From Saccharibacillus soli (GTDB taxonomy: Bacteria; Bacillota; Bacilli; Paenibacillales; Paenibacillaceae), in contig NIOB01000003.1 of assembly GCA_002189105.1 (NCBI GenBank), forward strand, positions 620,001 to 684,000: a DNA stretch of 64,000 nt, given 5' to 3'. The notes below the pieces were generated by a model. That model saw only the letters and a list, made by a program, of their open reading frames with translations. It made no database searches and had not been told where the DNA came from. A program made the translations under genes and the position numbers. Below, piece by piece: positions 48,581 through 58,375 of this stretch. Numbering within the stretch: the stretch's first letter is position 1; the number at the start of each line of letters is the position of its first letter.

Positions 48581-50089
48581 ATGAGGCGGAAAGTATTAAG
48601 CTTTTTCGTTATACTGCTGATTATGGCCAACGCTGCCTTTTATCAACAAACGGCGGAAGCCGATGCCAACCCTAACCTGCTGGAGAATGGGGATTTTGAA
48701 AAAGGCACAGCCTGGGAGGATTGGGGTGGCTTCTCTTATCTCGCAGATGCCAAGCATGTCCATCAGGGTAAAAAAGCGGCCAAGCTGACCAAAAGTGAAG
48801 GCGGCGCTGGCAATCTGGTGTCCGTCACCGTCAAGGAAGGGCAGTCCTTTGTCCTGTCCGGTTACGGCAAGACGATCGGGCAGAATCAGACGGCTCTGCT
48901 GGGTGTGGAATGTCTCGATCCGAACGGCAAAAAGATCCCAGGCGGCAGATCCACGGTCAGCTTCTCCAAGGAAGATTATCAGAAAAAGGAGATTCGCTTT
49001 ACTGCGGTGCCTGGAACGGAGAAACTGCTGGTATATATCTATGTGATTCAGGCTGTGCCGAGCGGAGCTGCTTACTTCGACGACCTTGTTCTTCAGAGCG
49101 CAAGCTGCGTGGCGGACTGCCAGATTCATAATGCGACCTTCCTGTCGCAGGATTGGTTTGATACCAAGCAGTCCCCCGCCGATATTCAAAAATACGTCAA
49201 GGAAATGCAGCAGTATCGAATCGAATATCAGTTTGCCGACATTGGGATGCTGGATGACAGCGGGCAGTTGAATGTCAAAAACTACGCTGGACTAGGGAGC
49301 TGGATCAGGTCCTCCAAAGCCACCGATCCCAATCAAAAAGTGGTCATTATCCTGAACTATAACAAAAGGATGCTGCCTGATTCCGATGGAGAAACGGTTC
49401 CCAATCCCAAGTTCGGCACCTCCACGTTCAACACCCATCTAGATGTCCTGGTCGATCAGTTGGTCAATAAAGGCGTAGCTGTGGATGGGGTGCTGTACAA
49501 AGCGGACGGGGTGCACATTGATTTCGAGTCCTTCATGACCGATGATCCGGCGCTGCTGCAAACGCTGAAGTATCTCCGGGCTCATGCCCTGAAGAATAAT
49601 GCCTATTTCTCCATCTCATCGCCGGTAAACTACTCAACAACCAAGACCTGGAGCAGCGCTTATATTCAGCAAATTGCACAGGTCGTCAATCAGATCAATC
49701 CCATGCTGTACGATCAGATGGGCTGGAGTTCGCCAATCGACGATCCGGCCTCTTATGAGCAGTTCTGGAAAAGCGAAGTGCTGCGCTACAGTCAGGCAAT
49801 CGGCAGCGTTGGCCCTGGCTCTACTCCAAGTCAGCTGGTGCCCATCGCCCCCGCTTATGAACGAAGACTCATCAAGGAGCATCTGATTGTCTATCATGAT
49901 CCGTATGTCGAAAACCTCGCCTCGGCGATCTCGGGACTTCGATCCGCGATCTCCCAAGGTGCCCGCGTTCATGGAGCGGCGATCTTCTGGTGGCCGACCT
50001 TCGCCGGTCACTATGCGTATCTCTATCCGGAAAGCTACTATCTGGTGGATCAGGAGAATTGGACGACGCTGTGGGTGAATTCACCTTAA
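48581..50089 (+). CDS. Secreted CBM plus GH18-like glycosidase
   Basis: A 502-residue secreted protein. Signal peptide MRRKVLSFFVILLIMANAAF (cleavage near AEADA). A CBM4/9-type beta-sandwich is at about 28-170 (NLLENGDFEKGTAWEDWGG, AAYFDDLVLQS). The barrel (about 180-500) has KVVIILNYNKR and the GH18-like motif DGVHIDFESF. In the GH18 pattern DxxDxDxE the second Asp is His here while the last Asp and Glu remain; NPMLYDQMGWS matches the substrate-binding strand. The hydrolysed polymer is probably a GlcNAc-containing wall or capsule glycan, suggested by the upstream PgaC-like synthase. Confidence 0.8.
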   Translation: MRRKVLSFFVILLIMANAAFYQQTAEADANPNLLENGDFEKGTAWEDWGGFSYLADAKHVHQGKKAAKLTKSEGGAGNLVSVTVKEGQSFVLSGYGKTIGQNQTALLGVECLDPNGKKIPGGRSTVSFSKEDYQKKEIRFTAVPGTEKLLVYIYVIQAVPSGAAYFDDLVLQSASCVADCQIHNATFLSQDWFDTKQSPADIQKYVKEMQQYRIEYQFADIGMLDDSGQLNVKNYAGLGSWIRSSKATDPNQKVVIILNYNKRMLPDSDGETVPNPKFGTSTFNTHLDVLVDQLVNKGVAVDGVLYKADGVHIDFESFMTDDPALLQTLKYLRAHALKNNAYFSISSPVNYSTTKTWSSAYIQQIAQVVNQINPMLYDQMGWSSPIDDPASYEQFWKSEVLRYSQAIGSVGPGSTPSQLVPIAPAYERRLIKEHLIVYHDPYVENLASAISGLRSAISQGARVHGAAIFWWPTFAGHYAYLYPESYYLVDQENWTTLWVNSP

Positions 50090-50093
50090 TACA

Positions 50094-50131
50094 AAAGACC
50101 TCTCACATGGTTATGCGAGAGGTCTTTTTAA
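50094..50131. terminator. Bidirectional terminator
   Basis: AAAAGACCTCTC-loop-GAGAGGTCTTTTTA hairpin between the convergent GH18-like and flavoprotein genes. Confidence 0.85.
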
Positions 50132-50165
50132 TATGGGCGAATGAGTAGAGAAAGAGGAAAAGGAA

Positions 50166-52616
50166 TCAGTTTGTCACATGCTCCGCCGCTCCAACATGTT
50201 CTTCAACCGCAACCCGTCCGGCGATGCGGCCGAACGTGAAGATGTCCGTCAGCGAATTACCGCCCAATCGGTTGCCGGCGTGAATACCGCCTGCCACCTC
50301 ACCAGCGGCGTACAGACCTCGAATGACCTGACCGGATTCATTCAGCACATGCGTGTCCGTATCAATCTTGAGTCCGCCCATCGTATGGTGTACGGCTGGC
50401 TTGCGAGGCGTGGCATAGAATGGAGCCACTTCCACCTTGAGGTCAAATGCGCTTTTGCCAAATTCCGGATCATGCCCTTGATCGACGTAAGAATTATACT
50501 TGGCGATCGTATCGATGAGTGCCGCAGGATCTACCCCGATCTGCTGCGCCAATTCTTCCAACGTATCCGCTCGGAACAAGGTTCCTCGTTCCACCTGCTT
50601 GTCGATCTTGTCCTGATTGGTGTTATAAGCCGTTTCCTTGATCTTGTCATCGGCGATCAGATAGAACAAACCGCCGTTATTGATCGCCGCCATCGATAAT
50701 TGGTCGCGGCTGCCGTATTCATTCACGAAACGTCTGCCCTGCTGATTGACCATGACGAAGTTCTGCGGCGGTACCTGCAGACCGCTGAACAAAGCGCCTG
50801 TCTGCGGATCGGATACCGGCATCATCTGCGAGAAGCCCATGCCGACCAGATCGGCGCCCGCGCTTTGTCCCAACAGGATGCCATCACCCGTGATTGCCGG
50901 AGAGTTGGATGTCTTGATGTCATCGTCAATCTCGCTCCAGTACGTGTTGTACTGCTTGAGCATCTGGGTATTGGCGCCAAATCCGCCGGAAGCCAGCACC
51001 ACTGCCTGCGCGTGAACGGTCACCGTCTGTCCGGCTACGCCAGTGCCGATGATGCCGCTCACCCGACCATCCGCTTCGATAATCAGCTGCTTCACCGGCG
51101 TATCGGTGAGAATCTGTCCACCGTGCTCACGAACAAACTGCTCCAGAGCCGCTACGAAAGCATACCCTTCGTGCTTGACCGGCTTGTGACCCCGGCGCCA
51201 CAGCGCTCCAACCGGCATGGTGACGTCGTTGTAGTCAAATTCAACGCCCAGTTCTTCCAGCCATTTGACGGAGGCCAGCGCCTGATCCGTCAATACTTTG
51301 ACCAGATCATATTGACCATGGATGGGGTTGCCCTGAAGATCGGTACGTTTGCCGCCAAAATAAGTCTGCATCCGGTGGAAGATCGCGGAATCGAACAAGA
51401 ACTCCCGGCCCTGTTTCGTCTCACGCAGATAATCGACGACCTGCTGCTTGAAGGTGCGGAAGTCTTCCAGATATTCGGCATCCACCTGTTCTTCAGGGGT
51501 CGCCGCCAATTCTTCCAGCGTGTGACTCTCGCCGGGGATTGCCGCAAAGTTCCGCTGCCACTGTGGATCGGCGGCGTTCATCGGGCCTCCGGTGCGTACC
51601 GTGTTGCCGCCGATGGCCGGGAATTTCTCGACGATGATGACCTTTTTGCCCTGCTGAAGAACGCTTGCGGCAGCTGCCAATCCTGCGCCGCCTGCGCCCA
51701 CAACGACCACATCTGCCGTATATTCTTCATCACCGCGGTTGATCGCGCTCTGCGCTTTAGGCCGTTTTTTCAAGACATCCGGGTTGGCGCCTGCCATCTT
51801 GACGGCCTTCGCTACCCCATCGATGACACCATTGCTGGTGACGGAAGCGCCGGACAGAATATCCACGTTCAGCGTCTGACCTTCGATGATCTGTTTCGGA
51901 ATCCGGGTAAAGACTACATCGGCAATCCCCTGCGACTCGCCCGACGTGTCGATGTCGATCTTCTCGATGCGCGTCGCACTCATCTCCACGGTCATCGGCA
52001 GATCGCCATTGTGTCCGGGCGCCTTCACGCTGTAAGTTCCCGGCTCAAAGTTGACCTCTTCGGGGACATTCAGCAGATTGGCGACCTTGGCAAAACGCAT
52101 AAAGCGATAGAAGCAGCTCTCCAGAAAATCAATCGTCCGCTCCGACTGGATGCGGCCGGCTTCATCGAACGCTTCATGAGCGCGTCCCAGCAGGAATTCC
52201 GAGCCGGGCATAACGCTGGCGTTGACGCCGGGCGCATCCAGAATCTGACGCAGATGCAGCTGTGCCCGCGAGGAACCTTGTATATCGTAAGCGGCACCGA
52301 CGACCATAACCGGCTTGCCGTCGAGCGGGTGCAGGTTCCACGACAGCCATTCCAGAATACTTTTCAGCGCGGAAGGAATGGAATGGTTGTGCTCCGGTGT
52401 GGCGATAATGACGCCGTCCGCTTCCATGATCTTGGTGTTGAAGTTCTGGATAATGGGACTGAACGATTGATCGTCCGACTCATTGAACATAGGGACGCCT
52501 TTGAGTTCCAGAATCTCGATGTCCGCTTTTTCGCTAAAATGAGCCTTCATGAATTCGAGCAGCTTCCGATTATAAGACTTCGCCGCATTGGTGCCTACGA
52601 TTCCGACAAATTTCAT
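50166..52616 (-). CDS. FMN reductase / FMN-binding / FAD flavocytochrome-type fusion reductase
   Basis: An 816-residue soluble protein of three parts. Residues 1-185: NADPH-dependent FMN reductase ([40 protein letters not shown]). Residues 190-280: FMN_bind domain with [12 protein letters not shown] (about 252), which fits the ApbE flavinylation motif Dxx(S/T)GA(T/S). Residues 300-816: FAD-binding fumarate/urocanate reductase-like domain ([64 protein letters not shown]). The His and Arg that bind carboxylates in this family are kept. Electrons would pass NADPH to FMN, to covalent FMN, to FAD and then an enoate. Substrate unknown. No signal peptide or haem motif. Confidence 0.88.
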   Translation of the reverse strand: MKFVGIVGTNAAKSYNRKLLEFMKAHFSEKADIEILELKGVPMFNESDDQSFSPIIQNFNTKIMEADGVIIATPEHNHSIPSALKSILEWLSWNLHPLDGKPVMVVGAAYDIQGSSRAQLHLRQILDAPGVNASVMPGSEFLLGRAHEAFDEAGRIQSERTIDFLESCFYRFMRFAKVANLLNVPEEVNFEPGTYSVKAPGHNGDLPMTVEMSATRIEKIDIDTSGESQGIADVVFTRIPKQIIEGQTLNVDILSGASVTSNGVIDGVAKAVKMAGANPDVLKKRPKAQSAINRGDEEYTADVVVVGAGGAGLAAAASVLQQGKKVIIVEKFPAIGGNTVRTGGPMNAADPQWQRNFAAIPGESHTLEELAATPEEQVDAEYLEDFRTFKQQVVDYLRETKQGREFLFDSAIFHRMQTYFGGKRTDLQGNPIHGQYDLVKVLTDQALASVKWLEELGVEFDYNDVTMPVGALWRRGHKPVKHEGYAFVAALEQFVREHGGQILTDTPVKQLIIEADGRVSGIIGTGVAGQTVTVHAQAVVLASGGFGANTQMLKQYNTYWSEIDDDIKTSNSPAITGDGILLGQSAGADLVGMGFSQMMPVSDPQTGALFSGLQVPPQNFVMVNQQGRRFVNEYGSRDQLSMAAINNGGLFYLIADDKIKETAYNTNQDKIDKQVERGTLFRADTLEELAQQIGVDPAALIDTIAKYNSYVDQGHDPEFGKSAFDLKVEVAPFYATPRKPAVHHTMGGLKIDTDTHVLNESGQVIRGLYAAGEVAGGIHAGNRLGGNSLTDIFTFGRIAGRVAVEEHVGAAEHVTN

Positions 52617-53239
52617 GCCTGTTCGCCTCCCCAGCTTGCTGCTTCCCAGCTAAATGCCTTGTTCTGCTCCGTCTTGAAATGATGCTCCTTCACCAACTGC
52701 TGATTGATCTTCACGAATAATTGGAACTCTTCAAAGATCTCTTCCAGCTCCTTGACCTTGTGGGCATAGACCAGATTCCCTTCTTCGTCAAAAGCCGCAA
52801 GCGAATGACCCAGCAGAAATTCCGAACTCGGCAGCACGCGGGCTTTGAGTTCCGGGGCATCCAGGATCTGACGCAGATGCGCCTGTGCCCGCGATGTTCC
52901 CAGCAGACCGTGAGAAGCGCCGACGATCAGGACGGGTTTGTTAATCAGCGGGCGAGTGGTGTACGAGATCCATTCAATCACGCTCTTGAGCGCCGCCGGG
53001 ATGGTATGATCGTATTCGGGAGTCGCAATCACTACGCCGTCCGCCGCCGCGATCTTTTCGCACAGCTCCTGCACTTCCGCAGGTGCCTGTCTGTCTTCCG
53101 GTTCATCAAAAGCAGGGATATGTTTGATCTCACAGACCTCAATCTCGGCTTGGTCCGAAAAATGCTGGCGCATAAATTGCAGCAGCTTGCGGTTCGTCGA
53201 GGTGTTGGAGTTGGTCCCCACAATGCCGATGAGTTTCAT
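52613..53239 (-). CDS. NADPH-dependent FMN reductase
   Basis: A 208-residue flavodoxin-fold reductase, a free-standing paralogue of the N-terminal domain of the downstream fusion ([60 protein letters not shown]). Its stop overlaps the fusion's start by four bases (ATGA), so both are made from one transcript. It may form a mixed dimer with the fused domain or supply reduced FMN. A LysR gene is divergent from it, 255 bp away. Confidence 0.9.
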   Translation of the reverse strand: MKLIGIVGTNSNTSTNRKLLQFMRQHFSDQAEIEVCEIKHIPAFDEPEDRQAPAEVQELCEKIAAADGVVIATPEYDHTIPAALKSVIEWISYTTRPLINKPVLIVGASHGLLGTSRAQAHLRQILDAPELKARVLPSSEFLLGHSLAAFDEEGNLVYAHKVKELEEIFEEFQLFVKINQQLVKEHHFKTEQNKAFSWEAASWGGEQA

Positions 53240-53494
53240 GGTTTCTTCCTTCTTTCTATTGTGAATAAATGCACAATGTAGATCAAAAAAATAAATCGCT
53301 GATGAACTCCCCTGAGCTTGAACACTTACCTTTACAAATAAATTTTAGTATGAAAAAATGCTTTTGGGAAATACGCATTTGCTTATCGATTCATAATCAA
53401 CCTCTTATACCATCTTGCAAAAGCGCCTTCCAATAGCGAACTTGCAATGAGGAACTTCTAATAAGGAACTTAAATAAGAGAGCAGGTGATCGCC

Positions 53495-54433
53495 ATGGCC
53501 GCTATCGATTCATCGCATATCCTTCATTATCTCGATTCGATCCTCAAGCACGGAAGCTATACCAAAGCCGCCAGGGATCTGTATGTGTCGCAGCCTTATC
53601 TGACGCAGCTCGTCAAGCGGATCGAACAGGAGATTGGTACGGAGATCCTGAATCGCCAGACCTCTCCGCTGCAATTGACCGAAGCCGGCAAGCTGTATTA
53701 CCAGTACCTGATGTCCCTCGAAATGGCGCAAGAGCAGTTCCACAAAAAAATCGCGCACTATTCCGTTCAGGATACGCAGACGATCAAGCTCGGCATCTTG
53801 TCGAGTCTGGGTTCGTATTTGCTGCCTTTATTTTTGCCCGGCTTTCTCAAAAAGTATCCGTCCATCAAGATCGAGATTCAAGAGGACTATTCGGAAGCCA
53901 ACGAGATCCGTGCGCTGAACCATGAACTGGACTTTTTTATCGGACAAAATCCCGAGACACTCTCGCCCAATCTGGACGTCGTATCCTGGGGGCCACATGG
54001 TTATTATGCCGTGATTGCCGAAGGCTCACCGCTGTATGACCTCGATCCCCAGACGCTGGAGAAGGTCGGTACGAATCTCAAGCTGCTGCTTCAGGAACCG
54101 CTGGTGCTCACCAAAAAAGGCTCCTCCATCCGCCGGCAGTTGGATCATCTGTTTCAGAAGTTCAAGATCAAGCCGAATCTCATTCTGGAAAGTACCAATA
54201 TCTTCACCACGCTGGAGTTAGCCAAAAAAGGCGTCGGCATCGCGTTCGTGCCCTACAGCATCTGCACATCGGAAGTTCCTCAGGGCTACCGTCTGCTTCC
54301 TCTGCCGCTGGAACTGCTGTCGATCGACTATTTTATCGCGTATCCCAAGAACAAAGCGCTGTCTCCCATTGAAAAGGATCTGCTGCATTTATTCATCACG
54401 CCCACTGAACGTGCGGACGGAGACCTTCGGTAA
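53495..54433 (+). CDS. LysR family transcriptional regulator
   Basis: A 312-residue activator. The ATG at 53495 (MAAIDSSHILHYLDSILK) is preferred over an upstream GTG because AGGTG precedes it. The helix-turn-helix is YTKAARDLYVSQPYLTQLVK (about 20-40). The effector domain (LGILSSLGSYLLPLFLPGFL onward) is normal. The divergent gene pair makes it the likely regulator of the FMN reductase/fusion operon; its promoter region repeats AAGGAACTT (about 53450-53472). Its 3' end overlaps the convergent apbE gene by 38 bp. Confidence 0.92.
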   Translation: MAAIDSSHILHYLDSILKHGSYTKAARDLYVSQPYLTQLVKRIEQEIGTEILNRQTSPLQLTEAGKLYYQYLMSLEMAQEQFHKKIAHYSVQDTQTIKLGILSSLGSYLLPLFLPGFLKKYPSIKIEIQEDYSEANEIRALNHELDFFIGQNPETLSPNLDVVSWGPHGYYAVIAEGSPLYDLDPQTLEKVGTNLKLLLQEPLVLTKKGSSIRRQLDHLFQKFKIKPNLILESTNIFTTLELAKKGVGIAFVPYSICTSEVPQGYRLLPLPLELLSIDYFIAYPKNKALSPIEKDLLHLFITPTERADGDLR

Positions 54434-55325
54434 TCGCCAATTCATTGCGCTCCGTAATGACGACCCCTTCCAGCCCTGAGACCGAATTAAGCGTGTGAAT
54501 GATCTCGACCGCATCTTTACCAAATAGACGTGTTGTCCAGATCTCGCCCGCCAGCGACTCATCCGATACAATCGTCAAGCTCGCCACATCGCTCTGCACC
54601 GGGTAACCCGTCCGTCCGTCAAAAATATGATGATACGTCTGACCCGCAATCTCCAGCTTCCGCTCATAAATGCCCGAGGTCACAATGGATTGGTTCTGCA
54701 TGTTCAAGACCAGGGCATAGTTCCCTCGCGGAAGCTGCGGATTCTGAATCCCTACTCGCCAGAGTCCGTCTTCCGACGCCGGATTCTCCCCGAACGTCAG
54801 CACATTCCCGCCCAGATCGATAAACCCCGCCTCCGCATGCTGCCGCTTGAACCCCTCTACGATCCGATCCGCGAAGTATCCTTTGGCCAATGCTCCCAGA
54901 TCAATCTCCATCTTTTCCTGTTCCAAAAATACAGAATTACGCGCCTCATCCAGTTGAATCTGATGCGGATCGATAAGCTGCCGACACTCCGCAATCACAT
55001 CGTCCGTCGGATGCTGCGCCCCTGCAAACCCGATCTTCCACGCCTTGACCAAGGGACCGATGGCGATGTTCAGCAGATTATCCGCCGCCAGACTCCCCCG
55101 CTTGCCAATCGCAATCAGCTCGAACAAGTCGGCATCGACCGTAACCGGACTTTTCCCCGCCTGGTGATTGATCTGCATGAGTGCGGAGTTGGGGTTATTC
55201 GCGCTGAAGCGTCTCTCGTAGTCGATCAGACGCTGCTCGGCCTCCGCTAGAAGGGCGTCGGCATTAGGATGATGAACGACCATCGTGATGACCGTTCCCA
55301 TGAGGTGAATGATTTTTTTTGGCAT
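54396..55325 (-). CDS. apbE: ApbE family FAD:protein FMN transferase
   Basis: A 309-residue enzyme that links FMN from FAD to a Thr/Ser of the target motif. Family motifs: IDYERRFSANNPNSALMQIN, IDLGALAKGYFADRIVEG, AGFIDLGGNVLTFG and HHIFDGRTGYPVQSD. It lacks the lipobox and signal peptide of exported ApbE, fitting a cytoplasmic target; the fusion protein next door has the matching motif DILSGAS. Convergent with lysR, overlapping it by 38 bp at the 3' ends. Confidence 0.92.
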   Translation of the reverse strand: MPKKIIHLMGTVITMVVHHPNADALLAEAEQRLIDYERRFSANNPNSALMQINHQAGKSPVTVDADLFELIAIGKRGSLAADNLLNIAIGPLVKAWKIGFAGAQHPTDDVIAECRQLIDPHQIQLDEARNSVFLEQEKMEIDLGALAKGYFADRIVEGFKRQHAEAGFIDLGGNVLTFGENPASEDGLWRVGIQNPQLPRGNYALVLNMQNQSIVTSGIYERKLEIAGQTYHHIFDGRTGYPVQSDVASLTIVSDESLAGEIWTTRLFGKDAVEIIHTLNSVSGLEGVVITERNELAITEGLRPHVQWA

Positions 55326-56115
55326 GTTGGGTGTCCTTTTTGTGGTGGGATGGGTTTAGCAGATGAAGTGTTAGGTTTAGCATAAGGGGGTGGAGGGGGA
55401 TTGGGCAAATGGAGACTGGAAGGAAGCTGAAAACTTGTATACTGGTCTAAAGAGACCCACGGAAAAGCCAGCAAAGTAGGGGTTGACCCGATTAGGAAAA
55501 ATATAAGACAGCCGTTACAGCGGCTATAATTCTGGTCTTAACATCTCAATCAGAGCTCCGAATCGAAACAGAGTTCTCCTAATCATATGGATTGCGTAAG
55601 AAGGAGAGCATTATGAACGCATGCAGATCTATATGTTAAAACTGGAGGGATTGCTTCCGACTCATGCGATGGAGGACGAAGACGATTTTTCGCTGGATCG
55701 TGAAATCTTGATCGCCCTTGAACTTCTATACCATATTACATATGTAAAGAAGGTTTGGACTGGGCGAGGTTAGAGCGAGTGGAATAGGAAAAATAGAGAG
55801 TGGAACGCTGTAGTAAAATCAGTTTGAACGCATTCGATCGTGCATCTTTTGATCCGACAAAGATCGATACCACCAATTCAAGGTCACTCATGAATCTAAA
55901 GTTCTTTCCGATTTCCTAGTTGATCGAAAACAATCTCAAACTGCTTCCCTCCACATTCTTGCGGATTCGCTTACCGTCTTTTATATAATAAATCGACGCT
56001 CTTGCTTCCTTAGCTTGCGCACGTGCATACTGACCAGCTTTTTTTGGGGTTGTTTGAAGGTACTCTCAGTTTTTTATTACCTTATTCCTGCTCTCTTTTG
56101 GGGAATCCAATGTAA
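55326..56115. other. Degenerate accessory DNA at the island edge
   Basis: About 790 bases with only one small frame (55621-55773). Composition falls to AT-rich here and stays so to 61.1 kb. A short hairpin AGCCG-TTACAG-CGGCT lies near 55513. I looked for a copy of the ssrA 3' end (GGTTCGACTCCCCTCGCC) that would mark an attachment site and saw none. Confidence 0.5.
55621..55773 (+). CDS. Possible 50-residue acidic peptide
   Basis: ATG-led frame reading MQIYMLKLEGLLPTHAMEDE and ending KVWTGRG. AAGGAGAG lies upstream, but at spacing better suited to an out-of-frame ATG at 55613, which gives only eight codons. It may be the 5' remnant of a gene with a frameshift. No family recognised. Confidence 0.3.
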   Translation: MQIYMLKLEGLLPTHAMEDEDDFSLDREILIALELLYHITYVKKVWTGRG

Positions 56116-56165
56116 CATAGACCAAAAAAATCGACCAAGCTGAGATTGATGGTTTTTGGTCTATG
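56116..56165 (-). terminator. Terminator-like inverted repeat after the TIR gene
   Basis: Arms CATAGACCAAAAA and TTTTTGGTCTATG with a second inner pairing; poly-T tract inside on the minus strand. It lies ten bases past the TIR stop codon. Confidence 0.6.
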
Positions 56166-56175
56166 CTTGTAATGT

Positions 56176-57012
56176 TTAGAGCCAGCTTTCTTTTATGTGT
56201 TGTTCAATTATTCTATGAGCTTTAAAAGATTTTTCCAATTTGTCACTATACATAATGTCAACCATCCCGTCTAAATCTGTAGGTTTTATAACATTATCTT
56301 TGCGGAAAACCACGACGTTTTTCATCCCTTTTTTAGAAACCATAACGCCGTATTCAAATATCACATTGTCTCTGGCTTTAACTTTTTCTCCTCGCTGAGG
56401 ATTGCTTGTTACATCATCATCATTAAATATAAATATTGCTTTGTCCATTTGGTCAGCTAGCTCTAAAATTCTGTTCCCTACATGGTCTCCTGGTCGAAAT
56501 ACTCCATACCAGGGATACAGTTCTATTTCGCTCTCAAAATGTTCATTTAGATGCGCAAGAAGAAAACGGACGTCATCCTTTGATTCACTTGAAGAACCTA
56601 TAAATAATTTTAACTTCTCTTTACGTTTTATCTTTAGATCAACTCGATTTTCTAAACCATCGACCTCAGTGTAGGCAACAAGTTGCTTTGTTTTTATATC
56701 TTCTGTTGTTATTCCTGGTATCTTCTTAATAAATTCATAATCAAACGTGAAGGTTCCTGTACTGTCGTCCAATCTATACTTTGTGATTGATAATAAAGAT
56801 ACAGCAGCGTCTGGGTGATCCTGAACATGTCCGATTGCAAAAATGGGTTTATCCTGTTTATTCAACAAATCTTCCACTTTTTTATTATTAGAGAAAAAAT
56901 TTTTTTTGGAATCAGGAAATCTTCCTGTACCACTAATTGTCCAATCTCGATATAAATTATTGTCTCCCCCCTTCTGTGTTTTTTCTTTGGTTCCAAGCGT
57001 TAGAATATACAT
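56176..57012 (-). CDS. TIR-like (CAP12/Pycsar-type) effector with novel N-terminal domain
   Basis: A 278-residue protein; SD AGGGGGTAACG before ATG. The C-terminal half (about 131-278) is a TIR-like nucleotide-binding domain: KLKLFIGSSSESKDDVRFLL, LYPWYGVFRPGDHVGNRILE, KAIFIFNDDDVTSNP and ARDNVIFEYGVMVSKKG, with the catalytic Glu at about 218. This type (Pfam CAP12/Pycsar TIR) degrades NAD+ in CBASS and Pycsar antiphage systems. The first ~130 residues (MYILTLGTKEKTQKGGDNNL... ending VDGLENRVDLK) are no sensor domain I know. No cyclase gene adjoins. It may sense infection itself through the N-terminal part. Confidence 0.8.
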   Translation of the reverse strand: MYILTLGTKEKTQKGGDNNLYRDWTISGTGRFPDSKKNFFSNNKKVEDLLNKQDKPIFAIGHVQDHPDAAVSLLSITKYRLDDSTGTFTFDYEFIKKIPGITTEDIKTKQLVAYTEVDGLENRVDLKIKRKEKLKLFIGSSSESKDDVRFLLAHLNEHFESEIELYPWYGVFRPGDHVGNRILELADQMDKAIFIFNDDDVTSNPQRGEKVKARDNVIFEYGVMVSKKGMKNVVVFRKDNVIKPTDLDGMVDIMYSDKLEKSFKAHRIIEQHIKESWL

Positions 57013-57111
57013 CGTTACCCCCTGATTGAGTTTAATGAAAATCGATTTTCTTGCTACCTATGATGTAAAAGTTCGTCATATTTTCAGAATCTCCTTCTTT
57101 GATCTGATTAT

Positions 57112-57255
57112 TCATTGTTCAGGAATTGCGACACTTCTTATACTAAACCGTATTAAATGTTCATTGATACTGTCGAATATAGTAGCTTCAAGATATCGAG
57201 GCTTTATACTTTCTAACAACACTTCCATATTCGACTCATCTACAATTACTGTCAC
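57112..57255 (-). CDS. Possible small leader gene of the TIR unit
   Basis: A 47-residue frame with GTG start reading VTVIVDESNMEVLLESIKPR..., ending SVAIPEQ; AAAAAGGA abuts the start, so spacing is poor and an internal ATG (codon 10) is possible. A 15-codon frame (57032-57079) with a good SD (AAGAAGGAG) lies between it and the TIR gene. They might be translated leaders or relics. No other gene is seen in 57013-57380. Confidence 0.3.
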   Translation of the reverse strand: MTVIVDESNMEVLLESIKPRYLEATIFDSINEHLIRFSIRSVAIPEQ

Positions 57256-57380
57256 TCCTTTTTCAGTATCTCAATTTTGATAACCGTTACCTTAAACAGA
57301 AATGCATTTTATTTATTACGGATTGTAAACCTACTACATAAATCGCTTAAATAAACGATTAAAACGAGCGAGGGATAGAT

Positions 57381-58355
57381 ATGGGAAATAAACCAGCACG
57401 TAACCATCACTTTTTACCACAATTTTATCTAGCTGGCTTTACTAATCAAGGCTCTAAAAACAATCAACTTTGGGCATTGGATCATCAAACGGGAAGGCAA
57501 TGGGAAGCTAAGCCTCGAAATGTAGCGTTTAAAAAAGATTTTTACAATATAGATTTACCTGACAACGAGACAGACGATTTCGAAAAGGCACTTGCCGAAA
57601 TAGAGAACTTGGCCGCTCCGGTTATCAAACGCGTACTAGAAACAAAACAAATACCTGCTGATCAAGACTATGAAATTTTCATCTGTTTTGTAGCCCTTCT
57701 AGCATGTCGCGTGCCCGCAAGAAGAGAAGTTTTTGATGGAATGATGAAGGAAGTAGTTAGTATATGGAGTCAATTATTATTTCAAACTCCGGAAAGATAT
57801 GAAGCTTATATAAAAGAAGTTCAGGAAAATACAAAGGGCGAAAAAAGAGTAACAAGCTATGAAGACATGAAAGCTTTTGTAGACGATGAATCTCGTTATA
57901 AAATCAACTTCTCAAATAACACGTACTTACAAAATATGATTACTCAGTTAGATGTTTTGATACCTCTTTTACTCAAAAGAAACTGGACATTGCTATTTAC
58001 CGATACTAATAGTTATTTTGTATGCTCTGACTCTCCTTTGAATCTGCATTGGACACCAGAGGGGAAAGGAATTTGGGGGCCAGGATTTGGAGTTTCGAAT
58101 ACAGAAGTAACCCTGCCTTTAAGCAAAGATATTATGTTGCTGGGTCGGTTTGAAGAAGTAATGCCTGCGCAATATATTTCGCGCGAAGATACTGCTCTGA
58201 TGAACAGCTTTACAATAGACGACTCAGAAAAATACGTGTACTCAAAAGACAACAATTTCATATGGCGTAATCCTTCTGGTCTAATTGCAGACAAAAAAGA
58301 TTTGATCGAATTTTTCAGATTGCTAAAACAAGAAGAAGAGCGCGAAAAATCGTAA
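57381..58355 (+). CDS. DUF4238 protein
   Basis: A 324-residue soluble protein starting MGNKPARNHHFLPQFYLAGF, the signature of DUF4238. Further landmarks are WALDHQTGRQWEAKPRNVAF, TNSYFVCSDSPLNL and the C-terminal VTLPLSKDIMLLGRF. The function of the family is unknown; members are common in variable defence-rich regions. The conserved N-terminal HH and the later CSDSPL look like active-site pieces. It lies between the divergent TIR unit and the convergent 429-residue gene, which ends 20 bases away. Confidence 0.85.
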   Translation: MGNKPARNHHFLPQFYLAGFTNQGSKNNQLWALDHQTGRQWEAKPRNVAFKKDFYNIDLPDNETDDFEKALAEIENLAAPVIKRVLETKQIPADQDYEIFICFVALLACRVPARREVFDGMMKEVVSIWSQLLFQTPERYEAYIKEVQENTKGEKRVTSYEDMKAFVDDESRYKINFSNNTYLQNMITQLDVLIPLLLKRNWTLLFTDTNSYFVCSDSPLNLHWTPEGKGIWGPGFGVSNTEVTLPLSKDIMLLGRFEEVMPAQYISREDTALMNSFTIDDSEKYVYSKDNNFIWRNPSGLIADKKDLIEFFRLLKQEEEREKS

Positions 58356-58375
58356 GCATAAAACTCGTTTCTATT

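Noticed and set aside
57026-57280. 84-codon plus-strand frame between TIR and DUF4238 genes
   Set aside because: No SD, and it opposes the presumed TIR leader; hydrophobic composition reflects AT-rich DNA.
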